DNA of 64,000 nucleotides from UBA1672 sp050633285 (GCA_050633285.1 JBOEGG010000004.1:62001-126000), one strand, 5' to 3'. Positions 18,020-26,584 are shown, counted from the stretch's first letter. The notes: a model not told the origin generated them from the sequence alone. Program-made: numbers and translations.

Positions 18020-19501
18020 TTAATCTGTGTTTAATCGCAGTGCGATAAAGCGGATATTTCCAGTGTCATTGACGAGAAGTAGAACGGATTTACGCCCGTT
18101 CTTTTTGGCTTTGGTTATGATGCTCAATATTTCTTGCGGGTCAGTAACGGGTTTTTGATTGATTTCAACAATTACCGCGCCTTCAACAATGCCTTTTTTA
18201 GCGGCTTCGGATAGTGGTTTTACTTTGCTAACCAGAACGCCTTTTATATTTTTTGCTATATTGAGTTCTGTACGTAGCTCATCGTCCAGTAATTTTAGGG
18301 TTAAGCCAACGGAATCTATATCTAATCCTGTGCTTTGTGATTTTAGAGTTGAGCTGATAATGCCTGTTTCTTCTGCTTTTTCCAGCTCACCTATTACAAC
18401 GGTTGTTTTGTGTTTTTTGCTGTCGCGCCAATAGGTTACTTGTACGTCTGAGCCGACATCGTGTTCTGCAACGATGCGTGGGAGGGACTTCATTGTCTTG
18501 ATTTGTTGTTCGCCAAGCTCAAGGATGATGTCGCCGGCCTTTAATCCGGCCTCATGCGCGGGGCCTTTTGGATTTACGCTTGCGATTAAGGCGCCTTGTG
18601 TTTCTTCAAGGTCGAAGCTTTCGGCAATTTCGTCTGTGACACTTTGAATGCGGACACCTAACCATCCGCGTTTTGTGCGTCCATACTTAATAATTTGGGA
18701 TATAACGGGTTGTGCCAATGATGAGGGAATAGCAAAGCCGATGCCGACTGATCCGCCGGTTGGGCTAAAGATTGCGGTGTTGATACCGATAACTTTTCCG
18801 TTCATGTCGAATAAGGGGCCACCTGAGTTTCCGCGGTTAATCGATGCATCTGTTTGTAGATAGTCATCATAGGGGCCGGACTGAATGTCACGTGCACGTG
18901 CGGAGACAATCCCCGCAGTGACAGAGCCACCAAGGCCAAACGGGTTACCAATAGCAAGTGTCCAGTCGCCAACACGTACTTTGTCGCTGTTTCCTAATGA
19001 TACTGATGCTAGGTCTATATCTGTTGTGTCAATTTGAAGGACGGCTAAATCTGTTTTTTCATCAGTACCAATGATTTTGGCATCTAGTGTGAGTTCATTG
19101 GGGAATGTAACGCGTACGTCATCTGCATCGCGGACCACATGGTTGTTTGTGACGATATAGCCATTCTTTGCGTCAATAACAAAGCCGGAACCGAGGGATG
19201 ATGAGGGTTGTGCAGGCATTCCGTGACCGCGGCGTTGCATGAATTCCTCAAAGAAATCTTCGAAGGGAGAGCCATCGGGGAATTGTGGCATTTCGGGGAA
19301 ATCTTCGGGGACTGTTGTTTTTTGTGTTGTTGAGATGTTTACAACGGCGGGGCTTAATACCTCCGCCAGATCTGCGAAGCTTGCGGGGATCATGTTTACA
19401 GCAGGGGGAGGGCTTTGTTCTTTTGCGAAAGATGCTTGCGGTATTGATAGTGTGAAAACACAAGATAAGCACAGTACAAAAGTCAGCTGAATAATACGCA
19501 T
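18020..19501 (-). CDS. degP: periplasmic serine protease Do (DegP/DegQ/MucD type)
   Basis: A 493-residue trypsin-fold protease and chaperone of the periplasm. An N-terminal signal peptide (cleavage near SFA-KE) is followed by the S1C domain with catalytic His in IVTNNHVV, Asp in EKTDLAVL and Ser in RGNSGGPLF, then two PDZ domains (from RGWLGVRIQ and from SVGLTLKLL). It belongs after hflK-hflC in many alphaproteobacteria; here an 866-base gap holding RNA-like structures separates it from hflC. Confidence 0.95.
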   Translation of the reverse strand: MRIIQLTFVLCLSCVFTLSIPQASFAKEQSPPPAVNMIPASFADLAEVLSPAVVNISTTQKTTVPEDFPEMPQFPDGSPFEDFFEEFMQRRGHGMPAQPSSSLGSGFVIDAKNGYIVTNNHVVRDADDVRVTFPNELTLDAKIIGTDEKTDLAVLQIDTTDIDLASVSLGNSDKVRVGDWTLAIGNPFGLGGSVTAGIVSARARDIQSGPYDDYLQTDASINRGNSGGPLFDMNGKVIGINTAIFSPTGGSVGIGFAIPSSLAQPVISQIIKYGRTKRGWLGVRIQSVTDEIAESFDLEETQGALIASVNPKGPAHEAGLKAGDIILELGEQQIKTMKSLPRIVAEHDVGSDVQVTYWRDSKKHKTTVVIGELEKAEETGIISSTLKSQSTGLDIDSVGLTLKLLDDELRTELNIAKNIKGVLVSKVKPLSEAAKKGIVEGAVIVEINQKPVTDPQEILSIITKAKKNGRKSVLLLVNDTGNIRFIALRLNTD

Positions 19502-19845
19502 TTTACCTCACTAAACTGAAACAAGAATTATAGAATGATGACAGGATAAGGGGATTAGGGAGGGGGGTCAATATTCATCATTGTCGGGGCGTGTATTCCT
19601 GTTTGTAATTATACAATCTAAAATTTCAGAACGAATTAAATTTCCCTTGCATGGTGCGATAATTTTGGGCATAGTGTTTACAGATGTATGGGAAATCATG
19701 CATTCGGGGCTTAGTAACCTCTAAAATCAACTCACGCGGTTGGCATCAACCGTCATTGATGTGTTCTCTTTTCATTTTATGGATATTGGCGCATCATGGA
19801 TGTCGTCCCTCGGTTCATATTCTTATATGGCCGGGAGGCGATGTT

Positions 19846-19905
19846 ATGTTCAGGCGTAAGCTAAAAGCATCGCGCCGTTTTTTCGTGAGATTTTGCGGTT
19901 ACTAA
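19846..19905 (+). CDS. 19-codon ORF with SD held in a stem
   Basis: ATG 19846 to TAA 19903-19905 encodes a very basic 19-residue peptide (starts MFRRKLKASRR, ends VRFCGY). A strong Shine-Dalgarno sequence (GGGAGG) precedes it. GCCGGGAG at 19830-19837 is perfectly complementary to CTCCCGGC at 19906-19913, so the ribosome site pairs with the base just after the stop codon, looping out the whole ORF. A terminator follows directly. It could be a leader or regulatory peptide, a small cationic peptide, or part of an sRNA. No homologue is recognised. Confidence 0.4.
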   Translation: MFRRKLKASRRFFVRFCGY

Positions 19906-19914
19906 CTCCCGGCT

Positions 19915-19939
19915 GCCAAGAGTAATCTTGGTGGCTTTT
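19915..19939 (+). terminator. rho-independent terminator after the 19-codon ORF
   Basis: GCCAAGA (19915-19921) pairs with TCTTGG..GGC (19926-19935) around GTAA, followed by TTTTCTATT. It lies ten bases after the ORF stop. Confidence 0.65.
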
Positions 19940-20076
19940 CTATTATTCATGTGAGAGGGGGGAGTACCTTCGTGCATGGTGGTGGAATTGGGGGCATGCG
20001 TTTCATCCTGTTGGATGTTTTGCGGTCACTCAATATGGTTTTGGGTAGGAGAGATTCTCTCTGAGACCACTATATA

Positions 20077-20188
20077 CCGGATAGGGTGGGATATATTCGG
20101 GCACTTTTTTATGGTTGCCTTGATCCATCCCACACTCCGGATCGGGGCAGCCACCCGTGCCTGCGTGGGATCAGGGATGCGGTGGCTG
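20077..20188 (+). ncRNA. structured RNA candidate with alternative hairpins
   Basis: CCGGA and GTGGGAT (20077-20092) pair with ATCCCAC and TCCGG (20127-20140). CAGCCACC (20148-20155) pairs perfectly with GGTGGCTG (20181-20188). ATCCCAC (20127-20133) can instead pair with a second GTGGGAT at 20165-20171, which would break both other stems. No family is recognised and the strand is not certain. Confidence 0.35.
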
Positions 20189-20309
20189 TTCTTGCTTTGA
20201 GATTACTTCGTATTGCATTGAGGTTTTGGGAGAGGGGCGGTGGTGTGCTATGACGGCTTTTCTTTTATGGTCTATTTTAAGCAAAGCTCACGGTTTTGAG
20301 CAGGCATAA

Positions 20310-20345
20310 AAAAAACGCCGATCAGTATATTGAACGGCGTTTTTT
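20310..20345. terminator. bidirectional rho-independent terminator
   Basis: AAAAAACGCCG (20310-20320) pairs with CGGCGTTTTTT (20335-20345) around a 14-base loop, with A and T runs on both sides. It ends the hflC transcript on the minus strand and any plus-strand transcript from the intergenic region. Confidence 0.92.
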
Positions 20346-20367
20346 ATTATGATTTTTATCTGAACGA

Positions 20368-21321
20368 TTATTTGTCTTTAAAGTGTTTAAAGAATTCGCT
20401 ATCCGGTGAAAGGATCAAACGTGTCTCTGGATTTGCCATTGTCTTTTTATAGGCTTCCATTGAGCGGATGAAAGAGTAGAAGTCTTTATCAACGTTGAAT
20501 GCTTTTGCGTAAAGCTTGATGGCTTCTTTGTCGCCTTCCCCTTTGATGATCTCTGCATCACGGCTTGCTTCGGCCAATAAGATAGAGCGTTCTTTTTCCG
20601 CAGTTGAACGGATCTCCAGGGCTTTTTCTTTACCTTTTGAGCGACGTTCTGTTGCACGTTCATTCAGCTCTGATTTCATCTGCTTAACCGTTGAAACGCG
20701 TAGTTCCGGTGTTAAATCTGCACGTACGATGCGAACATCTACAATTTCGATCCCGAGTTTATCTTCCTGAATCTTGTCATTCACGCGTTTGCCAATCTCT
20801 GCCATGATTTCTGTTCTCTTAGGAGAGAGCAGTTCAATCAATGTGGTTTCACCAAGAACAGAGCGCATAGAGTCATTTAAAATACTTTCTACGCGTAAGT
20901 TGGCGTTACGTACTGTGACCAATGTCTTCATGAATTGAAGTGGATCAGTAATTTTGTAACGTGCGAATGTATCAACGATGATTGGTTCACCACTTACATT
21001 TTCGATAGATAGGCGCCCATCTGCATCGTCTGCTTGTTGTGTATCGCCTTCTTTTACGTCGGCATTATTTGTGACATCCGCGCTAGAGATTACGACTTGT
21101 GTCGGGTTGGGGTCGATGGATAGAACGCGGCTTTCGAAAAACCGGACATTTTGAACGAACGGTGTTTTAAAGTGTAAGCCGGGGCCTCTTGGTTCACCTT
21201 TTGGCTGTCCCAGTTGTAATACGATTGCCTGTTGTGTCTGATCCACAATAAAGAGTGATTGTGAGGTCAGCAAAAGGGCAACGGCCAAAACGATAAAGAA
21301 TGAGAGTGCTTTAATATTCAT
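20368..21321 (-). CDS. hflC: SPFH/band-7 protein HflC
   Basis: A 317-residue inner-membrane protein with one N-terminal transmembrane helix (ALSFFIVLAVALLLTSQSLFIV) and a periplasmic SPFH domain starting DQTQQAIVLQLGQP. HflC and HflK form a large cage around the FtsH protease and modulate its action. The region from ILNDSMRSVLGETTLIELL through DVRIVRADLTPELR is typical. An insertion (about residues 75-105, acidic, DADGRLSIENVSG) lies early in the SPFH domain. It follows hflK with a 12-base gap. Confidence 0.93.
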   Translation of the reverse strand: MNIKALSFFIVLAVALLLTSQSLFIVDQTQQAIVLQLGQPKGEPRGPGLHFKTPFVQNVRFFESRVLSIDPNPTQVVISSADVTNNADVKEGDTQQADDADGRLSIENVSGEPIIVDTFARYKITDPLQFMKTLVTVRNANLRVESILNDSMRSVLGETTLIELLSPKRTEIMAEIGKRVNDKIQEDKLGIEIVDVRIVRADLTPELRVSTVKQMKSELNERATERRSKGKEKALEIRSTAEKERSILLAEASRDAEIIKGEGDKEAIKLYAKAFNVDKDFYSFIRSMEAYKKTMANPETRLILSPDSEFFKHFKDK

Positions 21322-21333
21322 GTGTCTAATTCC

Positions 21334-22482
21334 TTACTTCTTCTTTGAGCCGAGTTCATTGAGTGGCAAATACGGGACAACACCTTGGTTGCCGCCACTA
21401 TTATCCAGAATAATTTTTTCTGCATTGCCCAGAACATCTTCCATCGTTTCGATGTAGATACGTTCCTTTGTCACGTCTTTACCCGTTAAATATGCGTTGT
21501 AAATTGATTTAAAGCGTTCAGCGTCACCGGTTGCTTGTGCAATTTTGGACTGCTTATAGCCTTGTGCTTGCTGTACCAGTTTGATTGCCTGACCGCGTGC
21601 CTCAGGAAGGATACGTTCACGGTGTACTTGGGCTTCGTTTTCGGTGTTCTCAGCATCTTGCTTTGCAGATTGTACATCTTGAAATGCTTGTTGAACATCT
21701 GGGTGTACTTCTGCTTTTTGGATCAAAACCTGTTTCACATTCACGCCTGAATTATATTCATCCAAGTTTTTTTGGATGATTGATTTCACTTTGGTTGTGA
21801 TTTCAACGCGCCCTGTTGTGATGATCGGGAACATTTCTGTTTGTCCGACAACTTCACGGATGGCGCTTTCTGCGACTTTTTTAATTGTGTTTTCTTGCTG
21901 TTCAATTTCGAACAGGTAATCTTCGGCAGATTTGATGTCCCATTGGATCGTCATGTGAAGATCAACAATGTTACGATCAGATGTAAGCATCAGGCTCTCA
22001 TCCAATACGTCTCTTTTTTGTGCAGGGATATTTCCGCGGCGTGTTGGTATCGTGTCTGTGTAACCAATGCTCATACTACGCTGCTGGTTGACATTTACCT
22101 TTGTAATTGTCTCAATCGGGGCAGGGAAGTGATAGCCTAGGCCTTCTTGATCTTGTGTACGTGACCATGCGCCAAAGCGTTGAATTACGCCGTTTTCACC
22201 AGGATTTACAATATGGAACCCACTGGCCAACCATAACAATATGATGATTAAAGCGATTAGACCGAACAGGATGCCGCCATTCATGTTTGAAGGCATTACT
22301 TCGCGTAATCCACTTTGTGCATTCTTGATGAACTCATCAAGGTCTTGGGGGTCTTTGCCACCGCCATTATTTCCACCACCGGAACCCCAAGGGTTTTGAC
22401 GGCTCTTGCGACCCTTATTATCATTTTCGGAGTTACCCCATGGATTTTTTTTCTTGCGTCCTGAATCATCGTCTCGAGACAT
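21334..22482 (-). CDS. hflK: SPFH/band-7 protein HflK
   Basis: About 382 residues. The N-terminal 70 residues are glycine-, asparagine- and lysine-rich with repeated NPWG motifs, typical of HflK, followed by a single transmembrane helix (GILFGLIALIIILLWLASGF) and the SPFH domain (VNPGENGVIQRFGAWSRT and onward to EARGQAIKLVQQAQGYKQ). It partners HflC. The start is ATG 22482 or GTG 22491; both are close to an AGGAAA site and I cannot decide between them. Confidence 0.93.
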   Translation of the reverse strand: MSRDDDSGRKKKNPWGNSENDNKGRKSRQNPWGSGGGNNGGGKDPQDLDEFIKNAQSGLREVMPSNMNGGILFGLIALIIILLWLASGFHIVNPGENGVIQRFGAWSRTQDQEGLGYHFPAPIETITKVNVNQQRSMSIGYTDTIPTRRGNIPAQKRDVLDESLMLTSDRNIVDLHMTIQWDIKSAEDYLFEIEQQENTIKKVAESAIREVVGQTEMFPIITTGRVEITTKVKSIIQKNLDEYNSGVNVKQVLIQKAEVHPDVQQAFQDVQSAKQDAENTENEAQVHRERILPEARGQAIKLVQQAQGYKQSKIAQATGDAERFKSIYNAYLTGKDVTKERIYIETMEDVLGNAEKIILDNSGGNQGVVPYLPLNELGSKKK

Positions 22483-22588
22483 ATTAATCACTTTTCCTGT
22501 TGACGTTTAGTATGCGATCACAATATCTCTTTTATGCGGGAAAGCAAGTATTTGAATCGCCAAATACGAAAGATATAGGCAAAATATT

Positions 22589-23725
22589 ATGAGTGAAGAG
22601 CTACGTAATCGCATCATGAAGTCATTGGGTGATGTTATTGATCCTGATACGGGTAAGGATGTTGTCTTGGCAAAGATGATTTCTTCGGTTCAAATTAATG
22701 AACAAAACCATGTTGTTGTCATCGTAACAGTCGATCCTGCGCGTGGTAGTACTCTTGAGAATTTGCGACAGGAAATTGAGAAATGTGTCGCGGCGTGTGA
22801 TGGTGTTACAAAGGCCAGTGCCATATTAACGGCAGAGAAAGCGCCTGTGGCAGAGCGCCCGCCTTCTGCAGCGCGATCAAAGGCTGATCCGCATGGTATG
22901 GAGAAGAATCCGCCGTTGGATATTCCGGCAAAGAAAATTATTGTGATTGCATCTGGTAAGGGTGGGGTGGGTAAGTCCACGGTAGCCGCCAATATAGCCG
23001 CAGGATTGGCCAATCTTGACCAGTTATCCACAGGCAAAAAGCCATTTTTAAAGCGTGGGTTACGTATTGGTTTATTAGATGCAGATATTTATGGGCCATC
23101 TCAACCGTTAATGATGGGGGATCAGAGCTATAAACCGGAGCTGAATAAGAAAAAGCAGCTTATCCCGATGGAGGCACATGGGTTAAAAATTATGTCTATC
23201 GGATTTATGGTGGATCAGGAAAAGGCGCTTGTGTGGCGCGGGCCGATGGCGCAATCTGCATTTTATCAACTCTTACGTGATGTAGAGTGGGGAAGTGTGA
23301 AGGAACCGCTTGATTACCTTATTATTGATATGCCGCCGGGTACAGGTGATGTGCAATTAACTTTGGCGCAAAAAGTGAAGGTTGATGGAGCAATTATTGT
23401 TTCAACACCGCAAGATGTTGCGTTGATTGATGCGCGCCGCGCCGTTGAAATGTTTGGGAAGACGGATGTTCCGGTTTTAGGAGTGATTGAGAATATGAGC
23501 CATTTTACGTGCTCTAACTGTGGTCATGAGGAGCATATCTTTGGTCATGATGGTGCGCGTGAAGAGGCGAAAAAGCTTGATGTCGCGTTTCTTGGTGGTG
23601 TGCCGTTATCCAAAAATGTCCGATTACAGGCGGATCAGGGCATGCCTGTTGTCTTGGCCGATCCGAAAAGTACAGAAGCGCAAAGCTATCTTGATATTTG
23701 TCACAATATTATCAATGAAGTTTAA
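22589..23725 (+). CDS. apbC: Mrp/NBP35-family iron-sulfur carrier ATPase
   Basis: A 378-residue P-loop ATPase that binds and transfers Fe-S clusters. The N-terminal MIP18/DUF59 domain (residues about 1-85) is followed by a linker and the deviant Walker A KIIVIASGKGGVGKST, the GLLDADIYGPSQP motif, IIDMPPGTGDVQLTL, and the cluster-binding CxxC in FTCSNCGHEEHIFG. Length and order match bacterial ApbC/Mrp. It is divergent from hflK and convergent with folA, whose stop overlaps its own by four bases (23722-23725). Confidence 0.95.
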   Translation: MSEELRNRIMKSLGDVIDPDTGKDVVLAKMISSVQINEQNHVVVIVTVDPARGSTLENLRQEIEKCVAACDGVTKASAILTAEKAPVAERPPSAARSKADPHGMEKNPPLDIPAKKIIVIASGKGGVGKSTVAANIAAGLANLDQLSTGKKPFLKRGLRIGLLDADIYGPSQPLMMGDQSYKPELNKKKQLIPMEAHGLKIMSIGFMVDQEKALVWRGPMAQSAFYQLLRDVEWGSVKEPLDYLIIDMPPGTGDVQLTLAQKVKVDGAIIVSTPQDVALIDARRAVEMFGKTDVPVLGVIENMSHFTCSNCGHEEHIFGHDGAREEAKKLDVAFLGGVPLSKNVRLQADQGMPVVLADPKSTEAQSYLDICHNIINEV

Positions 23726-24240
23726 GCCGGTTTTCGTTCCAAAGTGATGAAGCTGTATGGTGGATCGTGCTCCATATGGTCTTCACGCATTGTTTCTATC
23801 CAATCGCTTTCGTTGAACTCGGGGAAAAATGCGTCACCTTCTACGGCGCGGTGCACTTTTGTTAGGTGTAGACAATCGGCGTGTGCAATTGTCTGGGTAT
23901 AGATTTGTGCGCCGCCAATAATGAAAATTTCATCTTGCTCGTTCTTTTTCGCGATATCTTTCGCATGTGAAATTGATGTTTGTATATCGCTATATGATGG
24001 TACTTCAAAATCGTTTTGGTAGTTGGTTCTGCTGATAATTATATTTTGTCTACCGGGTAATGGTTTTTTTAAGTATCCGAGGATAGATTCGAATGTTTTG
24101 CGTCCCATGATAACGGGGTGTTCCATCGTTAATGATTTAAAACGTTTCAAATCATCGGATATATGCCACGGCATTTGATTGTTTAATCCGATGCAATGGT
24201 TTTGTGCCATTGCAACGATGAGGGATGTTTTTACCGTCAT
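23722..24240 (-). CDS. folA: dihydrofolate reductase
   Basis: A 172-residue enzyme reducing dihydrofolate to tetrahydrofolate with NADPH. The N-terminal IVAMAQNHCIGLNNQMPWHISDDLKRFK carries the loop and the catalytic aspartate of the DDLKRFK helix. VIMGRKTFESI and the IFIIGGAQIYTQTI motif with its GG pair bind the cofactor. It lies nine bases after thyA, and the two enzymes act together: thymidylate synthase makes dihydrofolate and this enzyme recycles it. Confidence 0.96.
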   Translation of the reverse strand: MTVKTSLIVAMAQNHCIGLNNQMPWHISDDLKRFKSLTMEHPVIMGRKTFESILGYLKKPLPGRQNIIISRTNYQNDFEVPSYSDIQTSISHAKDIAKKNEQDEIFIIGGAQIYTQTIAHADCLHLTKVHRAVEGDAFFPEFNESDWIETMREDHMEHDPPYSFITLERKPA

Positions 24241-24249
24241 GTCTTAACC

Positions 24250-25044
24250 TTATACCGCGACTGCGCCTTTTATATGTGGGTGTGCTTCGTAATTGACCAA
24301 CTCGAAATCTTCAAATTTGAAATCAAAAATATTGTTAATTTCGGGATTAATTTTCATTTGTGGGAGTGGGTAAGGGGTGCGGGATAGCTGTAATTCGGTT
24401 TGTTCTAGGTGGTTGGAATAGAGATGTGCATCACCAAGTGTATGAATGAATTCACCGACTTTTAACCCTGTTACTTGTGCAATCATCATGGTGAGTAGGG
24501 TATAAGATGCAATATTAAAGGGAACGCCTAGGAATATGTCGGCACTACGTTGATAGAGTTGGCAGCTTAACTTTCCGTTTGCGACGTAGAATTGGAAGAA
24601 TGCGTGACATGGAGGGAGAGCCATCTGATCGACCACACCGGGATTATAGGCAACGACGAGTAAGCGGCGGCTGTCGGGATTGTTTTTAATCTGCTCTATG
24701 ACGTTGCTAAACTGGTCAATGGTTTGTCCATCGGCAGTTTTCCAGCTACGCCACTGTTCGCCGTATACGGGGCCTAAATCACCATTTTCATCGGCCCACT
24801 CATCCCAAATTCGAACGCCGTTCTCTTTTAGGTATTTGATGTTTGTATCACCTGCAATAAACCAGAGGAGTTCATGTATAATGGATTTGAGGTGGCATTT
24901 CTTTGTCGTGACAAGGGGGAAGCCATCCTCAAGGTTAAAGCGCATTTGATGCCCAAAGACAGAGCGTGTGCCTGTGCCTGTGCGGTCTTCTTTTACCGCT
25001 CCGTTATCCAAAACATGGCGCATAAGGTCTAAATATTGCTTCAT
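24250..25044 (-). CDS. thyA: thymidylate synthase (ThyA)
   Basis: A 264-residue enzyme methylating dUMP to dTMP with methylene-tetrahydrofolate. The catalytic cysteine is in MALPPCHAFFQFYV, the dUMP-binding region reads CQLYQRSADIFLGVPFNIASY, the N-terminal DRTGTGTRSVFGHQMRF phosphate loop is present, and the family C-terminus ends KGAVAV. The length is exactly that of the short bacterial form. It starts a thyA-folA pair at the head of the conserved minus-strand block. Confidence 0.98.
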   Translation of the reverse strand: MKQYLDLMRHVLDNGAVKEDRTGTGTRSVFGHQMRFNLEDGFPLVTTKKCHLKSIIHELLWFIAGDTNIKYLKENGVRIWDEWADENGDLGPVYGEQWRSWKTADGQTIDQFSNVIEQIKNNPDSRRLLVVAYNPGVVDQMALPPCHAFFQFYVANGKLSCQLYQRSADIFLGVPFNIASYTLLTMMIAQVTGLKVGEFIHTLGDAHLYSNHLEQTELQLSRTPYPLPQMKINPEINNIFDFKFEDFELVNYEAHPHIKGAVAV

Positions 25045-25208
25045 TGATGTTTACCCTTTAGTGATTCTTTTTACATTATACGGCAAAAGATATTGGGTGC
25101 GTAAGGGGGTGATTACTTGCATTCAGGGTTTTATTTATGATATTTTTGACTTTTCATATATAATGTATTATGAAGAGCAGAATAATTAAGAATTAAATAG
25201 GTGATATT

Positions 25209-25634
25209 ATGGCGAAAGACACAATTGGTGGTAAGATTACGTTGAAAGTTGAGTTTGAAACTGACGCGGACAAATTTCTTAAGCCGGAAATCGATTATTT
25301 TAAAAAAGGCGCTAGTATTGGTGATAAAGAGAAAACTTTTGGTATGGGTGACAATAATGTTGGTCGTGTTGAAGGGCATAAAACTCTTACTGGGAAATGG
25401 AAAGTTAATGGCTTATCAGAAGCTGTTGAGAATATGTCATGGACATTTCCTCGTGTAGATGTCAGTGAAGTCACAGGTGAAATGGCGCGACGTTTGGCAG
25501 TGTTGTCTTCTGATGTCAAAGATATGTCAAAATCTTTGAAAAACCATCATAATATTGCATCAGGACAAGTCACTAAAGCTACTTTGGATGATGGTGAGTA
25601 TACGTATAATATTATTGATAATACTCCAGGCTAG
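25209..25634 (+). CDS. hypothetical protein
   Basis: A 141-residue soluble protein with an AGGTGAT ribosome site before ATG 25209. No signal peptide, membrane segment or domain is recognised. The sequence has an N-terminal beta-rich stretch (GKITLKVEFETDADKFLKPE), a glycine-rich middle, and a helix near residue 95 (GEMARRLAVLSSDVKDMSKSL). It is followed by a strong terminator, so it is probably a single-gene unit. The SD matches that of the 9493 gene (AGGTGAT), another lineage-specific unknown. Confidence 0.65.
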   Translation: MAKDTIGGKITLKVEFETDADKFLKPEIDYFKKGASIGDKEKTFGMGDNNVGRVEGHKTLTGKWKVNGLSEAVENMSWTFPRVDVSEVTGEMARRLAVLSSDVKDMSKSLKNHHNIASGQVTKATLDDGEYTYNIIDNTPG

Positions 25635-25660
25635 TGTTTTCACGTTATTAAAAGTTTTTA

Positions 25661-25688
25661 AAAACGGCTCATTTGGGGCCGTTTTTTT
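25661..25688 (+). terminator. rho-independent terminator
   Basis: AAAACGGC (25661-25668) pairs with GCCGTTTT (25678-25685), followed by more T. It ends the 25209 gene. Confidence 0.92.
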
Positions 25689-25738
25689 ATGTGCAAAGCT
25701 CATATGCAGTATGTGCATGGCATAACGCGTTTAAAAGT

Positions 25739-25768
25739 TTGACCTTTCTTTATGTATTTATGTATAAG
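25739..25768 (+). promoter_or_regulatory. sigma70-type promoter for the 25810 gene
   Basis: TTGACC (25739-25744) and TATAAG (25763-25768) with an 18-base spacer, 36 bases before the ATG. Confidence 0.6.
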
Positions 25769-25809
25769 GCGGAAGGAACGGAAAAACACTTATAAAACGG
25801 AGAATGGAA

Positions 25810-26088
25810 ATGAGTGATAATCAAACAGTTAAGACCGACGTGGACATGTCAGATGCGTTTGCGGATACAGAGGCTAAACGTCAATTAAACGGGCGTGTTG
25901 ATGAAATTTTTGAAGACCCTGCAGTTCAGGAGCTTGCTTCTTTTTTACAAGAAAGTAAGGGGTATTCTGATGAGCAAACTACGACTTATATCAAGGGGCT
26001 TTATATGGGCGGTTCTGAACGTGTTTCTCTTGAAGATGCAGGGCTTGATTCGGATGAAGCTGCACTAAGTTCTGCGGATATCTCCTAG
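25810..26088 (+). CDS. small acidic hypothetical protein
   Basis: A 92-residue acidic protein with no signal or membrane segment. ATG 25810 (MSDNQ) is preferred over ATG 25804 because the GGAG site at 25799-25803 is correctly spaced for it. Composition is helical, with EDPAVQELASFLQESKGYSDEQTTTYIKGLY as the best-ordered part, shaped like a small helical adaptor or helix-turn-helix fold without a recognised family. It has its own promoter and lies directly before tmRNA. Confidence 0.65.
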   Translation: MSDNQTVKTDVDMSDAFADTEAKRQLNGRVDEIFEDPAVQELASFLQESKGYSDEQTTTYIKGLYMGGSERVSLEDAGLDSDEAALSSADIS

Positions 26089-26145
26089 AGCCTTTCATTA
26101 TTAATATTATATCGATGGAATTTTGCATTTTTGCGCAGAATTCTT

Positions 26146-26173
26146 TTGAATTCCTGTGTATACGGCGTATAAT
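26146..26173 (+). promoter_or_regulatory. promoter of tmRNA
   Basis: TTGAAT (26146-26151), a 16-base spacer and a perfect TATAAT (26168-26173) put the start near 26180, just at the beginning of the acceptor piece. Confidence 0.7.
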
Positions 26174-26179
26174 GGACTT

Positions 26180-26572
26180 GCTGGTTTTCCAGTTATGACA
26201 CTAAACGTTGGTGCGGAATAAACGTTGTGGACCCGGGGGCAGTACCCGGCGGCTCCACCATCTGGGATTAGGTATCTGGAAACAGGTGCTCATCTGATTT
26301 TAGGTGATGGGGCCGACACAGGATCGACACGCGCAATAAAGGTATTTTAACGGTGTTCGGCATTGTATCCGCCGTTATCGGGCTATTTTTATAAATGCAA
26401 ACGATAACTTTGCGTTCGTAGCCGCTAACGACAACTCTGTTGTTGCTGGTGAAGGTCGTATCGCTGCTTAATTGCAGTAACGACGCTACACTTAGATTCC
26501 TTGTTTGATTAACGTCATTCAGGTGGGGCGTGCCTGCTGCCTAGCAACAGAAGTGCAGGCATTTCTTATTTT
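26180..26572 (+). ncRNA. ssrA: two-piece (circularly permuted) tmRNA
   Basis: A permuted alphaproteobacterial tmRNA gene. The acceptor piece comes first and ends with a T-arm-like hairpin (CCGGG, loop, CCCGG) and CGGCTCCACCA at 26250-26260. After a roughly 48-base spacer (26261-26308) the coding piece starts GGGGCCGACACAGGATCGAC at 26309. GGGGCCG (26309-26315) pairs over seven bases, one of them G-U, with CGGCTCC to form the acceptor stem. The tag reading frame is 26397-26468 with TAA at 26469: 24 residues beginning ANDNFAFVAA and ending GEGRIAA. A hairpin TGCCTGC/GCAGGCA (26531-26561) with a T-rich tail closes the gene. The exact ends of the mature pieces are approximate. Confidence 0.93.
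26531..26572 (+). terminator. terminator of tmRNA
   Basis: TGCCTGC (26531-26537) pairs with GCAGGCA (26555-26561), followed by TTTCTTATTTT. Part of it may also belong to the mature RNA. Confidence 0.7.
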
Positions 26573-26584
26573 GGGGGATGCGGA

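Larger units (their letters stand above)
19502..20307 (+). other. large intergenic insertion with structured RNA candidates
   Basis: This stretch between hflC and degP carries no ordinary gene. I see a 19-codon ORF (19846-19905) within a sequestering stem, a rho-independent terminator on the plus strand (19915-19939), and a second structured stretch (20077-20188) with mutually exclusive hairpins. The strand of the RNA signals is plus, opposite to the flanking genes. I do not recognise 6S RNA, RNase P RNA or SRP RNA. Confidence 0.5.

Noticed and set aside
20130..20165. SRP RNA-like CCGGA..GGGCAGCC
   Set aside because: The GGAA tetraloop and AGCAGCC context of SRP RNA are not matched and the flanks do not form the expected hairpin.
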